This document shows, piece by piece, positions 7,944 through 16,570 of a DNA stretch of 64,000 bases (its first letter is position 1; each line of letters begins with the position of its first letter). The notes beneath the pieces were generated by a model, which saw nothing but the letters and a program-made list of their open reading frames with translations, was not told the DNA's origin and did no database searches. This DNA comes from Bacillota bacterium (GTDB taxonomy: Bacteria; Bacillota; Clostridia; Lachnospirales; Lachnospiraceae). The position numbers and the translations under genes were made by a program. The DNA lies in the NCBI GenBank assembly GCA_023458035.1, contig JAEXAX010000034.1, positions 124,001 to 188,000 of the forward strand. Reading direction: 5' to 3'.

Positions 7944-9431
7944 ATGAAACAGGGATTTGATAGTGCAAAATATTTGGAAGAGCAGAGCCGTTATATTTTG
8001 GAACGGGTGAATACGTACGATAAGCTGTATCTCGAATTTGGAGGAAAGCTGATCGGTGACTTTCATGCCATGCGTGTTTTGCCGGGTTTCGATCCGGACG
8101 GAAAAGTGAAGCTGCTCTATCATTTGCGCGAGCAGGCGGAGATCATCATCTGCGTATATGCCGGTGATTTGGAGAATAACAAGGTGCGCGGAGATTTTGG
8201 CATCACCTATGACAGAGATGTGATGCGAATGATCGATGATCTGCGGCATTGGGATCTGGAAATTAACAGTGTTGTTATTACCCGGTATACCGGTCAGTCG
8301 GCTGCCCTCCAGTTTAAAAACAAACTGGAGCGTCGCGGACTGAAGGTTTATACCCACGGCAATACCCAGGGCTATCCGATGGATGTTGATACCATTGTCA
8401 GTGATGCCGGTTATGGTAAGAATGCTTTTATCGAAACGAAAAAGCCCCTGGTGGTGGTGACGGCTCCGGGACCGAACAGCGGAAAGCTGGGAACCTGCCT
8501 GAGTCAGCTTTATCATGAGGTGAGGCAGGGACGAAAGGCCGGTTATGCCAAGTTTGAAACCTTTCCGATCTGGAGTCTGCCGCTCAAGCATCCGGTCAAT
8601 GTGGCTTATGAATCCGCCACCGCCGATCTGGCCGATGTTAATATGATCGATCCCTTTCATCTGGAGCGTTATGGAGAAACAACGGTTAACTATAACCGGG
8701 ATATTGAAGCCTTTCCTTTGCTGCGCCGGATTCTGACCAAGATTTACGATGCCGGTGAGCTGCCGTATAATTCTCCGACGGACATGGGAGTGAACCGGGC
8801 CGGCTTTGCCATCGTGGATGATGAGGCTGTACAGGCAGCAGCCAGACAGGAGATCGTCAGACGATATTTTTCCTTACAATGTGATTATAAAAAGGGTATC
8901 GGAACTCTTGAGGCGGCGCAGCGAGGCAAGCTGATCATGGATGAGATGGGGCTTGGGGTGGAAGACCGTCCGGTGGTTGCTGCCGCCAGAACCAAGGCCG
9001 AACAGGAGGATACCTCGGTGGTGGCCATCGAGCTGGAGAACGGCCGGATCATCACCGGTAAGCATAGTCAGATGATGACGGCCTCGGCCGCCTGCCTGTT
9101 AAACTGCATCAAGCAGCTGGCCGGTGTCAGTGATGAGATGCATCTGCTGCCGCCGGTGATCCTGGGAGCGATCGAAAATCTGAATGATGATGTATTGCGT
9201 CGTCGAAGTCAGGCTTTGGACAGCCGTGAGATCCTCATTGCTTTAAGTATTTCGGCTGTTACCAATCCTTCGGCAGAAGCAGCATGGAAGAAGCTGACCA
9301 ATCTGCGTGACCTGCAGGCACACAGCACCGCCATCATGCAAAAGGCCGATGAAGATGTGTTCAGACGACTGGGTATTATGGTGACCTGCGATCCGCAATT
9401 TGTCAGCAGCAGCTTGTATTATGATAATTAA
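7944..9431 (+). CDS. DUF1846 domain-containing protein
   Basis: A 495-residue cytosolic protein matching the DUF1846 family in length and sequence (GFDSAKYLEEQSRYILERV at the N-terminus, then the conserved REQAEIIICVYAGDLENNK). The family is common in Firmicutes and Actinobacteria and has solved structures, but its function is unsettled. A glycine-rich APGPNSGKLGTCLSQLYHE (about residues 174-192) looks like a nucleotide-phosphate loop, so a kinase or ligase-like activity is conceivable. The frame is open from 7803, but the upstream part overlaps the preceding terminator; the ATG at 7944, preceded by AGAAGGTAAGG, gives the family's usual length. birA starts nine bases downstream. Confidence 0.87.
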   Translation: MKQGFDSAKYLEEQSRYILERVNTYDKLYLEFGGKLIGDFHAMRVLPGFDPDGKVKLLYHLREQAEIIICVYAGDLENNKVRGDFGITYDRDVMRMIDDLRHWDLEINSVVITRYTGQSAALQFKNKLERRGLKVYTHGNTQGYPMDVDTIVSDAGYGKNAFIETKKPLVVVTAPGPNSGKLGTCLSQLYHEVRQGRKAGYAKFETFPIWSLPLKHPVNVAYESATADLADVNMIDPFHLERYGETTVNYNRDIEAFPLLRRILTKIYDAGELPYNSPTDMGVNRAGFAIVDDEAVQAAARQEIVRRYFSLQCDYKKGIGTLEAAQRGKLIMDEMGLGVEDRPVVAAARTKAEQEDTSVVAIELENGRIITGKHSQMMTASAACLLNCIKQLAGVSDEMHLLPPVILGAIENLNDDVLRRRSQALDSREILIALSISAVTNPSAEAAWKKLTNLRDLQAHSTAIMQKADEDVFRRLGIMVTCDPQFVSSSLYYDN

Positions 9432-9440
9432 GAGGCTGTC

Positions 9441-10250
9441 ATGATCAGACAGCAAGCAATGGAGGACGCGCTTCGGCGGGCTTTTGCGAGCCGGGGGCAG
9501 TGTCCGTTACAGGTGGAGGTGTTTGAAGAGGTCGGCTCCACCAACAGTCTGCTCAAGGAGGAGGCCGCAGACGGAGCGGCGGAGGGACGTTTGCTGGTGG
9601 CAAATGCGCAGACGGCCGGCCGCGGCCGACTGACACGCAGTTTTTTTTCACCGTCTGGTACAGGTGTCTATAGCAGTCTGCTGCTGCGGCCTGTGACCGG
9701 GCCGGAAACCACCCTTTTGTTGACTGCGGCGGCCGCTGTGGCAGTGACCGAAGCCGTGCGTCTGGTGTACGGTATCGAGACCGGCATTAAATGGGTCAAT
9801 GACATTTATTATAACGAGCGAAAGATCTGTGGAATCCTGGCCGAGGGCAGCTTTGTCCCGAATGGTGAGAGCTTTGATTATGTGGTTATCGGTATCGGTA
9901 TTAATCTGAGAACTCCGCATAGGGGCTTTCCGGAGGAACTGCGGGAGATCGCCGGCTCCTTGCTGGGAGTCGGTAAAGAAGCGCCTTCGGAAGATGAACA
10001 GGAGCGGGATCATCGCTTTGTGGCTGCGCTATGGGCCTGCTTTTGGCAGTATTATCAGGAACTGGAGACTCGTGATTATGTGTCCGTATACAGGGCGCGT
10101 TCAATTCTGACCGGTCGAGCGGTTCGGGTGACGGCCGGAACAAAGGAGCGCCGGGCCGTCGTTTTGGAGATTGATGAAGACTGTCGTCTGCTGGTGCGGC
10201 TGGAGGACGGTAGCGTGGAGGCGCTCAGTTATGGGGAGGTCCTGTTTTGA
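9441..10250 (+). CDS. birA: Biotin--[biotin carboxyl carrier protein] ligase, class I
   Basis: A 269-residue biotin protein ligase that makes biotinyl-AMP and attaches biotin to carrier lysines. The family signature is visible: EEVGSTNSLLKEEA, then TAGRGRLTRSFFSPSGTGVY (biotin/ATP loop), KWVNDIYYNERKICGILAE (catalytic Lys region) and a C-terminal SH3-like domain. Only about 28 residues precede the catalytic domain, so the winged-helix DNA-binding domain of class II BirA is absent and the protein should not act as a repressor. It is followed by bioY, which supplies biotin. The ribosome site is weak (AAGAGG). Confidence 0.93.
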   Translation: MIRQQAMEDALRRAFASRGQCPLQVEVFEEVGSTNSLLKEEAADGAAEGRLLVANAQTAGRGRLTRSFFSPSGTGVYSSLLLRPVTGPETTLLLTAAAAVAVTEAVRLVYGIETGIKWVNDIYYNERKICGILAEGSFVPNGESFDYVVIGIGINLRTPHRGFPEELREIAGSLLGVGKEAPSEDEQERDHRFVAALWACFWQYYQELETRDYVSVYRARSILTGRAVRVTAGTKERRAVVLEIDEDCRLLVRLEDGSVEALSYGEVLF

Positions 10251-10304
10251 TATTACACAGAAGCGGAAGAAAAAAATCCGTTCCGGAAGGAGAATGAGAA
10301 CAGA

Positions 10305-10862
10305 ATGAAAATGTTAAGAAGAAGTACTACCATAGATGTAACGATGATCGGCTTGTGCACCGCCCTGGTTGCGATCAGTGCCTTTATTCGTATTCCGCTG
10401 CCGATGGTCCCCATTACTTTGCAGATTCTGATGGTTGTTTTGGCCGGGATGCTGCTGGGACCGCTGCGCGGTGCCGTCAGTGTCCTGCTGTATGTGCTGA
10501 TCGGCTTGGCTGGTCTGCCGATCTTCACCCAGGGCGGGGGCCTGAGCTATGTTTACAAGCCGAGCTTTGGCTATTTGCTGGGGATGATCGTCGGAGCGGC
10601 GGTAGTCGGCTGGTTAAGCGCCATGCGTAAGCCGAGCTTTCTCTGGCTGCTGGTATCCGGTTTTGCCGGTCTGATCGTCGTATATATCTTCGGTGTGGTG
10701 TATATGCATGTTTTGTTTAATCATGTGGTATTGACGCCGGGAATGGACTGGCGGAAGCTGATCTCGATCGGTGTACTGGTACCGCTGCCGGGAGACTGCA
10801 TCAAGCTGGTGCTGGCGGCACTGGTCGGACAGAGATTGATACCTCTGCTGCGAGAGGACTAA
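10305..10862 (+). CDS. bioY: Biotin ECF transporter substrate-binding component BioY
   Basis: A 185-residue integral membrane S-component that captures biotin for an energy-coupling-factor transporter. Five or six hydrophobic segments are seen, with the BioY-typical MVPITLQILMVVLAGMLLGP and GLAGLPIFTQGGGLSYVYKP near residues 31-85. The start follows GAAGGAGAATGAG. No EcfA or EcfT genes are adjacent, so it presumably shares a general ECF module encoded elsewhere. Its position directly after birA groups biotin uptake with biotin attachment; no bio biosynthesis gene is in view. Confidence 0.93.
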   Translation: MKMLRRSTTIDVTMIGLCTALVAISAFIRIPLPMVPITLQILMVVLAGMLLGPLRGAVSVLLYVLIGLAGLPIFTQGGGLSYVYKPSFGYLLGMIVGAAVVGWLSAMRKPSFLWLLVSGFAGLIVVYIFGVVYMHVLFNHVVLTPGMDWRKLISIGVLVPLPGDCIKLVLAALVGQRLIPLLRED

Positions 10863-10875
10863 AGATTGAACAACT

Positions 10876-10943
10876 AAAAAATAAAGAAGGCGATCCATAC
10901 TGAAGGTCTTATCTTTCAGTATGGATCGTCTTCTTTATTTTTT
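10876..10943 (+). terminator. Long hairpin terminator after bioY
   Basis: A stem of more than 25 bp (AAATAAAGAAGGCGATCCAT... with its near-perfect complement, one G-T pair) ends in TTTTTT. The A-rich left side makes it bidirectional, so it probably serves the convergent lipid kinase gene as well. Confidence 0.9.
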
Positions 10944-10990
10944 GTTATAAAGGACCGGGGAGCCGGTTTGTTTACCGGTATGATATTTAC

Positions 10991-11917
10991 CTACGGTACG
11001 ATCACGTCGATAGCGAAAGGAAGCAAGCTGACCGTAAGCGGACCGGAAAGTGTCCGGATCTCACCGTCGGTATGCAGCAGATAGGGCCTGTCGGTCTCGA
11101 TTCGATAGGAAGTTGACTGACTTAAGTAGACCCGGCGGGAACGGGTATGGGCCCCCTTATAGGCTCGAAAACCACTGTAGAACGGTGGAAACAGTCCGCC
11201 GTGCAGGCAGCAGAAATCCAGTAAACCGTCATCCGGCTTGGCTGCCGGGCAAAGCATCAGACCGCCGCCTTCATACGGCAGGTTCATAAAGGTAGAAAAA
11301 TAACTGCGCCTGCGCTGATAGTAGTGACCATCAGCATCAGTGACCGTAATGGTCAGCGGCCGATAGGTGATCAGCTTCCATAAGGCGGATAAGGTATAGG
11401 CCAGTTTGCCCAGATGCAGCCGGTTGAAAAAGGGCTTGATCCAGGAACGGTTGACCTGCTCTGTAGCTTCGGCATCATAACCCAGACCGCAGCTGACGAT
11501 AAAACGATGGCTTTGTCCGCCGTTATCTTCGCTGACCTGGGCGATGTTGACCGATACCGTGTGGACAGGCTGCATAACCAGTGTCAACAGCTCTTCGGCT
11601 GTACGGCCGCTGCCGAGCAGGCCGCGGACGAAATCATTTCCGGAACCGACCGGAATACAGCCGAGAGTCAGGTTTGTCGGATCGAGGATTCCGTTAATGA
11701 CCTCATTTAGGGTACCGTCTCCGCCAACGACAATGATATACAGGAATGGATGCCCGGGAGCGGTTAAAACCCGAGTCAGCTCGACGGCATGCCCGGGAGC
11801 GGTCGTCAGATGAGCCTGATAACTGAAGTGTTCCCGACGCAGGATGGACTCCAGACCTCGCCAGAGCTGCCGTCCGCGTTTTGATCGGGCGTGTGGGTTG
11901 ATGATAAAATGATACAT
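10991..11917 (-). CDS. Diacylglycerol/lipid kinase family protein (YegS/BmrU type)
   Basis: A 308-residue member of the DAGK catalytic family, transferring phosphate from ATP to diacylglycerol or a related lipid; DgkB is the likely relative. The N-terminal FIINPHARSKRGRQLW and the ATP-binding VVGGDGTLNEVINGI (about residues 63-77) are diagnostic, followed by LGCIPVGSGNDFVRGL. The C-terminal half (PDDGLLDFCCL and TDGE) fits the YegS beta-sandwich. The start at 11917 has a weak GGAAAGCAGG upstream. It is divergent from the flippase gene. Confidence 0.9.
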   Translation of the reverse strand: MYHFIINPHARSKRGRQLWRGLESILRREHFSYQAHLTTAPGHAVELTRVLTAPGHPFLYIIVVGGDGTLNEVINGILDPTNLTLGCIPVGSGNDFVRGLLGSGRTAEELLTLVMQPVHTVSVNIAQVSEDNGGQSHRFIVSCGLGYDAEATEQVNRSWIKPFFNRLHLGKLAYTLSALWKLITYRPLTITVTDADGHYYQRRRSYFSTFMNLPYEGGGLMLCPAAKPDDGLLDFCCLHGGLFPPFYSGFRAYKGAHTRSRRVYLSQSTSYRIETDRPYLLHTDGEIRTLSGPLTVSLLPFAIDVIVP

Positions 11918-12029
11918 CCGGATGCCTGCTTTCCTTTAAAATTTGTTTTATTATAACATAAAACGCATGGTATTCCACGCAAAAATATATTATACTAAAA
12001 ATGATAGCGCATGGAAAGGAAGTAGAAAC

Positions 12030-13676
12030 ATGACAAAAGGAAATGATTCGATTATCAGCGGCGGTTTTATCTCTTCATTGGGAATATTTTTTACAAAATT
12101 TTTAGGAATACTGTATGCTATCCCATTGACCAACTATATGGGATCCAGCAACGGCAGTTATTTTATCTTTGGCTCACAGGTGATCGAGATCGGGCTAGGG
12201 TTGGCCATCTCCGGCTTTCCGTTTGCTACAGCGGCTTTGATTTCGGTTTATCAGGAACGCGGCAAAGGAAGCAAAATGGTGGCTGTTGAGCGAGTGTCGG
12301 GAAATTTGATGACCTTGACCGGTCTGCTGCTGTTTGTAATTCTGTGGTTTATCGGTCCGCCGTTATCAAAGCTTGTGCTGGACGGGGGCAATACCGAGAG
12401 CCTGCAGATTATGACCAATGTATTTCGGTTATCCGGTCTGTCGCTTCTGTTTGTATCACAGCTGGGAAATATCCGCGGTTTCTTCCAGGGGCTCAAGGAT
12501 ATGCGAACCTATGCCAATTCGCAGTTGTTTGAACAGATCTCAAAAATCGTTTTTTTGGTAGCCTCTGACGTGCTGTTGATCACTATTTTAAAATTTGATT
12601 CGGTTTACGGACTGTATATCGGTATTTTGGCCTTCGGTGTATCGGCCCTGATGGCCTCGGTGGCACTGCGTCTGAAGATGAGACGCACAACCGTTTTTCG
12701 TCGCTTCGGTTATCGGACCTTGCAGCTGCGGGCCAGATGGAAGATGAGTCGTGAGATTTTGCAGCTGGCCGTGCCCTACGCTCTGATGTCAGTCCTAAGC
12801 TACGGCAACAACATGATTGAGATGCTATTGTATGTGCGGGCCCTGAAGACCTTCGGTCTGGAGGCATTGATGGCACAGGAGGCCTACGGAGTGTATGGTT
12901 GGGTGATGAAGATCATCTCTATCCCGCTGGTATTGGCTCCGGGATTTTCGATTGCTATCATTCCCTACCTGTCACAGGCGGTGGAGCAGGGGAAACGGTC
13001 AAAGATCAATCGTTTATTGCGGGAGGCCTTTGAGGCAGCCATGATTGTGACCATTCCTTTGTGTCTGGGACTGGCTTTTTATGCCAAAGGGGTGCTGTAC
13101 ATGTTTTACGGCGCAGATCAGACCAGTCAGGGGCTGCGTATCCTCGGAGAGGGTGTCGGCATGCTGAAGATCGTATCGCTGTTAACCTTTATCAGCGTAC
13201 TGTATGTGATGTGCGGTACGACGCTGATCGCCCTCGGTTTACGACGTAAAAATATGCTGTATCTGGGAATCGGGCTGCTTGTCAAGCTGGTGATGTTTTA
13301 TCCCTGCACCTGGTTGTTTGGATATCTCGGCTCCTTTATGTCAACCATCCTGTCGTCCATTATTTATTTGTTGCTGAGCTTTGCCGCTCTGCGTCGGGCC
13401 TATGGGTTTCAGGCCAGAACCATGCTGTATCGGATGATTTTTATGGGAGTAGTCGGCATGCTGATGATCATTCCGGCTCTGCTGTTTGATAGATTACCGC
13501 TGCCCTTCGGAGGCGGAATCAAAAGTCGGCTGCTGGTAACCGCCGTGACCGGAGTGTTCGCGCTGCTGTCAGCATCCATTTACCTGTTTATTATGGACCG
13601 TGCAGGGTTATTGAAAGCAGTGTTAAAACGGGATCTGTCTTCGATTTTTTCAAGATTGAAGCGTCAAAAAGCATAA
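12030..13676 (+). CDS. Polysaccharide biosynthesis / lipid flippase-like protein (SpoVB/YtgP family)
   Basis: A 548-residue membrane protein with about 14 hydrophobic segments, of the MOP superfamily (Wzx, MurJ, SpoVB). The N-terminus (ISGGFISSLGIFFTKFLGIL) and the following NYMGSSNGSYFIFG match the SpoVB/YtgP/YabM group, thought to flip undecaprenyl-linked cell-wall or polysaccharide precursors. The frame extends upstream, but GGAAAGGAAG before the ATG at 12030 and the start of the family alignment there decide the start. The panE-like gene follows after 36 bases, so they are likely co-transcribed. No sporulation genes are nearby; a general wall role is more likely than spore cortex. Confidence 0.85.
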   Translation: MTKGNDSIISGGFISSLGIFFTKFLGILYAIPLTNYMGSSNGSYFIFGSQVIEIGLGLAISGFPFATAALISVYQERGKGSKMVAVERVSGNLMTLTGLLLFVILWFIGPPLSKLVLDGGNTESLQIMTNVFRLSGLSLLFVSQLGNIRGFFQGLKDMRTYANSQLFEQISKIVFLVASDVLLITILKFDSVYGLYIGILAFGVSALMASVALRLKMRRTTVFRRFGYRTLQLRARWKMSREILQLAVPYALMSVLSYGNNMIEMLLYVRALKTFGLEALMAQEAYGVYGWVMKIISIPLVLAPGFSIAIIPYLSQAVEQGKRSKINRLLREAFEAAMIVTIPLCLGLAFYAKGVLYMFYGADQTSQGLRILGEGVGMLKIVSLLTFISVLYVMCGTTLIALGLRRKNMLYLGIGLLVKLVMFYPCTWLFGYLGSFMSTILSSIIYLLLSFAALRRAYGFQARTMLYRMIFMGVVGMLMIIPALLFDRLPLPFGGGIKSRLLVTAVTGVFALLSASIYLFIMDRAGLLKAVLKRDLSSIFSRLKRQKA

Positions 13677-13712
13677 TATATCAGAACCATATCGTTAGAA
13701 ATGAGGAAGAAC

Positions 13713-14645
13713 ATGGAGATCAGAACAGTCGGTATCGTCGGCATGGGAGCGCTTGGGGTGTTGTATGCTGAGCAGCTTGTCGCCGGTTTGGGAAAGGAGC
13801 AGGTGCCGGTTCTCTGTGATGAGAAACGGCGGGAACGCTATATGCGGGACGGCTTTTTCAGCAATGGCCGTCAGGTGGAGTTTTGTTATATGACACCGCA
13901 AGAGGCGGCTGAGAACGGACCGCTTGATCTGATCCTTTTCAGTGTCAAATACGGAGCGTTGGCCGACGCTATCGAGATGGTCAGACCGCTGGTGGGGCCA
14001 CGGACGACATTGCTGTCGGTTTTAAACGGCGTGGTCAGTGAATATGAACTGGCAGCCGCCTTCGGCCGTGAAAAAGTCGTGTTTTGTGTGGCACAGTCCA
14101 TGGACGCTTTTAAGCTCGGTAACCGGATGACATACTTAAATCGCGGAGACCTTTGTCTGGGAGTGGAGGAGGATGCACCGGCTGCGGCTCGTGAACGGCT
14201 GGAGGCGGCTTGCAAACTGTTTGACCGTTGCCGGATCAGTTATTTGCGGCCGTCTGATATCATTGTCCACCTGTGGGGAAAACTGATGGTCAATGTCGGT
14301 GTTAATCAGGCGGTTACGCTCTATGGCGGACATTTTTCCGATGTTCAGAAGGAGGGTGAGGGTCGGCGGCAGATGATCGCCGCCATGAAAGAGGTTTTCC
14401 CGGTCGCCAAGGCAGAGGGGGTTGCCCTGGCCGAAGACAGCCTGCCGTACTGGATCGGGTTGATCGACGGTCTGGATCCCAGCGGCGCCCCGTCATTAAC
14501 CCAGGACATTTTGGCCGGACGAAAGACAGAGGTGGAACTGTTCTCCGGCACTATTTGCCGCTTAGGGCGAAAGCATGGAATTCCGACACCGGTCAACGCC
14601 GATTTTTACAGACGGATCATGGAATTGGAGGATCGTCATGATTGA
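13713..14645 (+). CDS. Ketopantoate reductase family protein (PanE/ApbA)
   Basis: A 310-residue NADPH-dependent 2-dehydropantoate 2-reductase-family protein. The N-terminal Rossmann motif is VGIVGMGALGVLYAEQL (GxGxxG). The catalytic-domain segment WGKLMVNVGVNQAVTLYGG, with its essential Lys and Asn, lies near residue 191. PSLTQDILAGRKTEVELFSG near residue 261 is the conserved substrate and dimer region. If genuine PanE, it makes pantoate for coenzyme A, but the family includes paralogues with other substrates. An ATG at 13701 is also in frame; GAGGAAG before 13713 favours the shorter form. The next gene overlaps its end by eight bases. Confidence 0.85.
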   Translation: MEIRTVGIVGMGALGVLYAEQLVAGLGKEQVPVLCDEKRRERYMRDGFFSNGRQVEFCYMTPQEAAENGPLDLILFSVKYGALADAIEMVRPLVGPRTTLLSVLNGVVSEYELAAAFGREKVVFCVAQSMDAFKLGNRMTYLNRGDLCLGVEEDAPAAARERLEAACKLFDRCRISYLRPSDIIVHLWGKLMVNVGVNQAVTLYGGHFSDVQKEGEGRRQMIAAMKEVFPVAKAEGVALAEDSLPYWIGLIDGLDPSGAPSLTQDILAGRKTEVELFSGTICRLGRKHGIPTPVNADFYRRIMELEDRHD

Positions 14646-15435
14646 ACCAAACTGGCTTGCTTTGTTGACCAATAACGCCCGTTTGATTACTCAGATCGCC
14701 GAACCGACCGAAGAAATGATGTTACTGGCCGTTCGACAGGATGGCCTGCTGATCCAATATATTAAGAAGCCGACGGCGGCTGTTTGTGAGGCAGCTTTTG
14801 CGCAGAATCCGAAGGCCATTCGCTTTATCGCCGAACCGACTGAGGAGATGATGCTGACAGCGGTCAAACAGTCCTGGCTGCAGCTGGAGTTTATAAAACA
14901 GCCATCTGCTGCTGTCCGCCTGGCGGCATTGGAGCAGGCCGGTTGGGCCATTCGTCTGATCCCGGATGCGACCGAAGAGGAGAAGCGGCTGGCGGTAAGA
15001 CGTCATCCGGATGCCATTAAATATATTGAGCGCCCGTCGGTTGAGGTACAGCTTGAGGCTGTTAAAGGAAACTACGTGGCGCTGCGCGATATTGCCGAAG
15101 CTGACCGACGTGTCGAGCTGTTAGCTGTGGCCAGAGACGCCGCCGCCTTTTTGTTTATTAAACAAAAGAGCAAAGAGAAGTTGCTAGATCTGATGCGTGT
15201 CAATGTACGCGTCTATCAGTATATGCCACAGGCCCTGACCAAAGAGGAGCTGGAGCGGCTGCTGATCGAGATGGTAGCTTTGGAGGCGGTGCCGGAAGGC
15301 TTTATCCGCGACTTGCTCAGCGCTCCGATGCCGGGCGGCAGTGCCTGGTACGAGATCGACCGACTGTTGTTGATTCGCCGCTACGGCAGCCGCAAGGCGC
15401 AGACAGTGGCAGTTGATGAAAAGTTAAAGATGTGA
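14638..15435 (+). CDS. Tandem-repeat protein of unknown function (DUF4116-like repeats)
   Basis: A 265-residue protein, cytosolic by lack of signal or membrane segments. About eight consecutive units of 22-23 residues are evident, alternating patterns such as AIRFIAEPTEEMMLTAV and LIQYIKKPTAAVCEAAF: an aromatic-Ile pair, a Pro-Thr/Ser turn, then a helix ending in Ala-Val. The layout recalls DUF4116 helical repeats. Repeats run from about residue 11 to 190; the rest is a non-repeated helical tail. Start at 14638 with GGAGG upstream, overlapping panE, so it is coupled to it. Such repeats usually form solenoid binding surfaces; the partner is unknown. Confidence 0.7.
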   Translation: MIEPNWLALLTNNARLITQIAEPTEEMMLLAVRQDGLLIQYIKKPTAAVCEAAFAQNPKAIRFIAEPTEEMMLTAVKQSWLQLEFIKQPSAAVRLAALEQAGWAIRLIPDATEEEKRLAVRRHPDAIKYIERPSVEVQLEAVKGNYVALRDIAEADRRVELLAVARDAAAFLFIKQKSKEKLLDLMRVNVRVYQYMPQALTKEELERLLIEMVALEAVPEGFIRDLLSAPMPGGSAWYEIDRLLLIRRYGSRKAQTVAVDEKLKM

Positions 15436-15476
15436 GGGTAAGTGAAAGAGTTGTAAACATAATTAACACAAAGCAG

Positions 15477-15510
15477 AACGCCGGTCCCGGTTTCGGGAGC
15501 GGCGTTTTTT
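15477..15510 (+). terminator. Terminator after repeat-protein gene
   Basis: AACGCCGGTCCCG pairs with CGGGAGCGGCGTT and runs into TTTTTT at 15505-15510. Confidence 0.85.
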
Positions 15511-15529
15511 GATCGGCTGAAAAAACATC

Positions 15530-15560
15530 TTGACCATGACGCAACGTAATCGTTTATAGT
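15530..15560 (+). promoter_or_regulatory. MerR-type promoter with 19-bp spacer and central dyad
   Basis: TTGACC (15530-15535) and TATAGT (15555-15560) are 19 bases apart, the over-long spacer that MerR activators twist into register. Within the spacer ATGACG-CAA-CGTAAT is an inverted repeat with one mismatch. It lies directly before the MerR gene, so autoregulation is likely. Confidence 0.75.
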
Positions 15561-15583
15561 GGATTCAGAAGGGAGGTAAAGTC

Positions 15584-16321
15584 ATGAAAACGATTAAAGA
15601 AGTGAGTAAGCTGGCCGGTGTCAGTGTCAGAACCTTGCAGTATTATGACCGCATCGGTCTGCTGAAACCGGAGGCCCGTACAGAAGTCGGATACAGACTG
15701 TACAGTGAAGAGAATCTCAAACAACTGCAGCATATTTTATTGTTTAAAGAACTGGAATTTCAGTTAAAGGAGATTCGAGAAATCATGAACAGCCCGGGCA
15801 TGGATCGGAATATATTACTGGAACAGCAGATCAAACTGCTGACCTTAAAAAAGGAGCATTTGGAAAATCTGATTCTATTTGCCACGGGAATTAAATTAAT
15901 AGGAGTAGACTATATGGATTTTACAGCATTTGATACAAAAAAAATTGACGAGTATGCCAGAAAGGCAAAACAGTCATGGGGAAACACGAAGGTGTTTAAA
16001 GAGTTTGAACAGAAGAACGCACGGCGAACAGGCAAGGAAAGCGCGCTGCTCGAACAACGGCTGATGTTGATTTTTGCCGAATTTGGCCGGCTTAAAGAAC
16101 AAGATCCTGCCGGTGCAGAAGTGAGAGCATTGGTGAAAAAGCTGCAGGACTTTATTAACGAGCATTTTTATACCTGCTCGGATAAAATCCTATCCGGTTT
16201 GGGACGGATGTATGCAGGAGGTGGAGAATTTACGAAAAGCATAGATGATTTTGCCGGTTTTGGAACGGCGGCCTTTGTCAATCTGGCGATACAGGATTAT
16301 TGTCGGAAGAATAGTCTGTAG
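15584..16321 (+). CDS. MerR family transcriptional regulator with TipAS-like effector domain
   Basis: A 245-residue regulator. Residues 1-70 form the MerR winged helix (IKEVSKLAGVSVRTLQYYDR, then LLKPEARTEVGYRLYSEENL), residues about 75-110 the dimerising coiled coil, and about 125-245 an alpha-helical domain with the KQSWGNTKVFKEFEQK stretch typical of TipAS antibiotic-recognition domains. In Streptomyces TipA this domain binds thiopeptides covalently; here the inducer is unknown. The start follows GGGAGG. The AT-rich ABC operon lies downstream but beyond a strong terminator and with its own promoter, so control of that operon is possible but not shown. Confidence 0.88.
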   Translation: MKTIKEVSKLAGVSVRTLQYYDRIGLLKPEARTEVGYRLYSEENLKQLQHILLFKELEFQLKEIREIMNSPGMDRNILLEQQIKLLTLKKEHLENLILFATGIKLIGVDYMDFTAFDTKKIDEYARKAKQSWGNTKVFKEFEQKNARRTGKESALLEQRLMLIFAEFGRLKEQDPAGAEVRALVKKLQDFINEHFYTCSDKILSGLGRMYAGGGEFTKSIDDFAGFGTAAFVNLAIQDYCRKNSL

Positions 16322-16359
16322 TCAGATACATGATGTAAAGGGCGCCCATTACGGAGATT

Positions 16360-16408
16360 AAACAAAATGGATGTATCCCGAGCTTGCCGGGAGCATCCAT
16401 TTTGTTTA
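16360..16408 (+). terminator. Terminator after MerR gene
   Basis: AAACAAAATGGATG pairs exactly with CATCCATTTTGTTT around a 20-base interior that itself pairs (CCCG/CGGG). The flanking A and T runs make it bidirectional. Downstream base composition drops sharply towards AT. Confidence 0.85.
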
Positions 16409-16537
16409 TAAAGAAATTTTTCATTAATCTTTTTAAGTGTCGGATTGTTTTATTGCAATGGATAAAAAATATATACAATATATAAAATACAAAGGTGTAT
16501 GATATAGATAAAAAACAAAAATAAAAAAATATAATTA

Positions 16538-16566
16538 TTGACAAAATAGACAATAAAATTTATGAT
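16538..16566 (+). promoter_or_regulatory. Promoter of the AT-rich ABC operon
   Basis: TTGACA (16538-16543), 17-bp spacer, TATGAT (16561-16566). An imperfect palindrome, ATTGAC-N6-GACAAT, covers the -35 region. Confidence 0.7.
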
Positions 16567-16570
16567 ATAA

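Noticed and set aside
7851..8660. Long antisense frame of 269 codons opposite the DUF1846 gene
   Set aside because: It lies wholly antisense to a well-supported gene, has no recognisable domain and no ribosome site.
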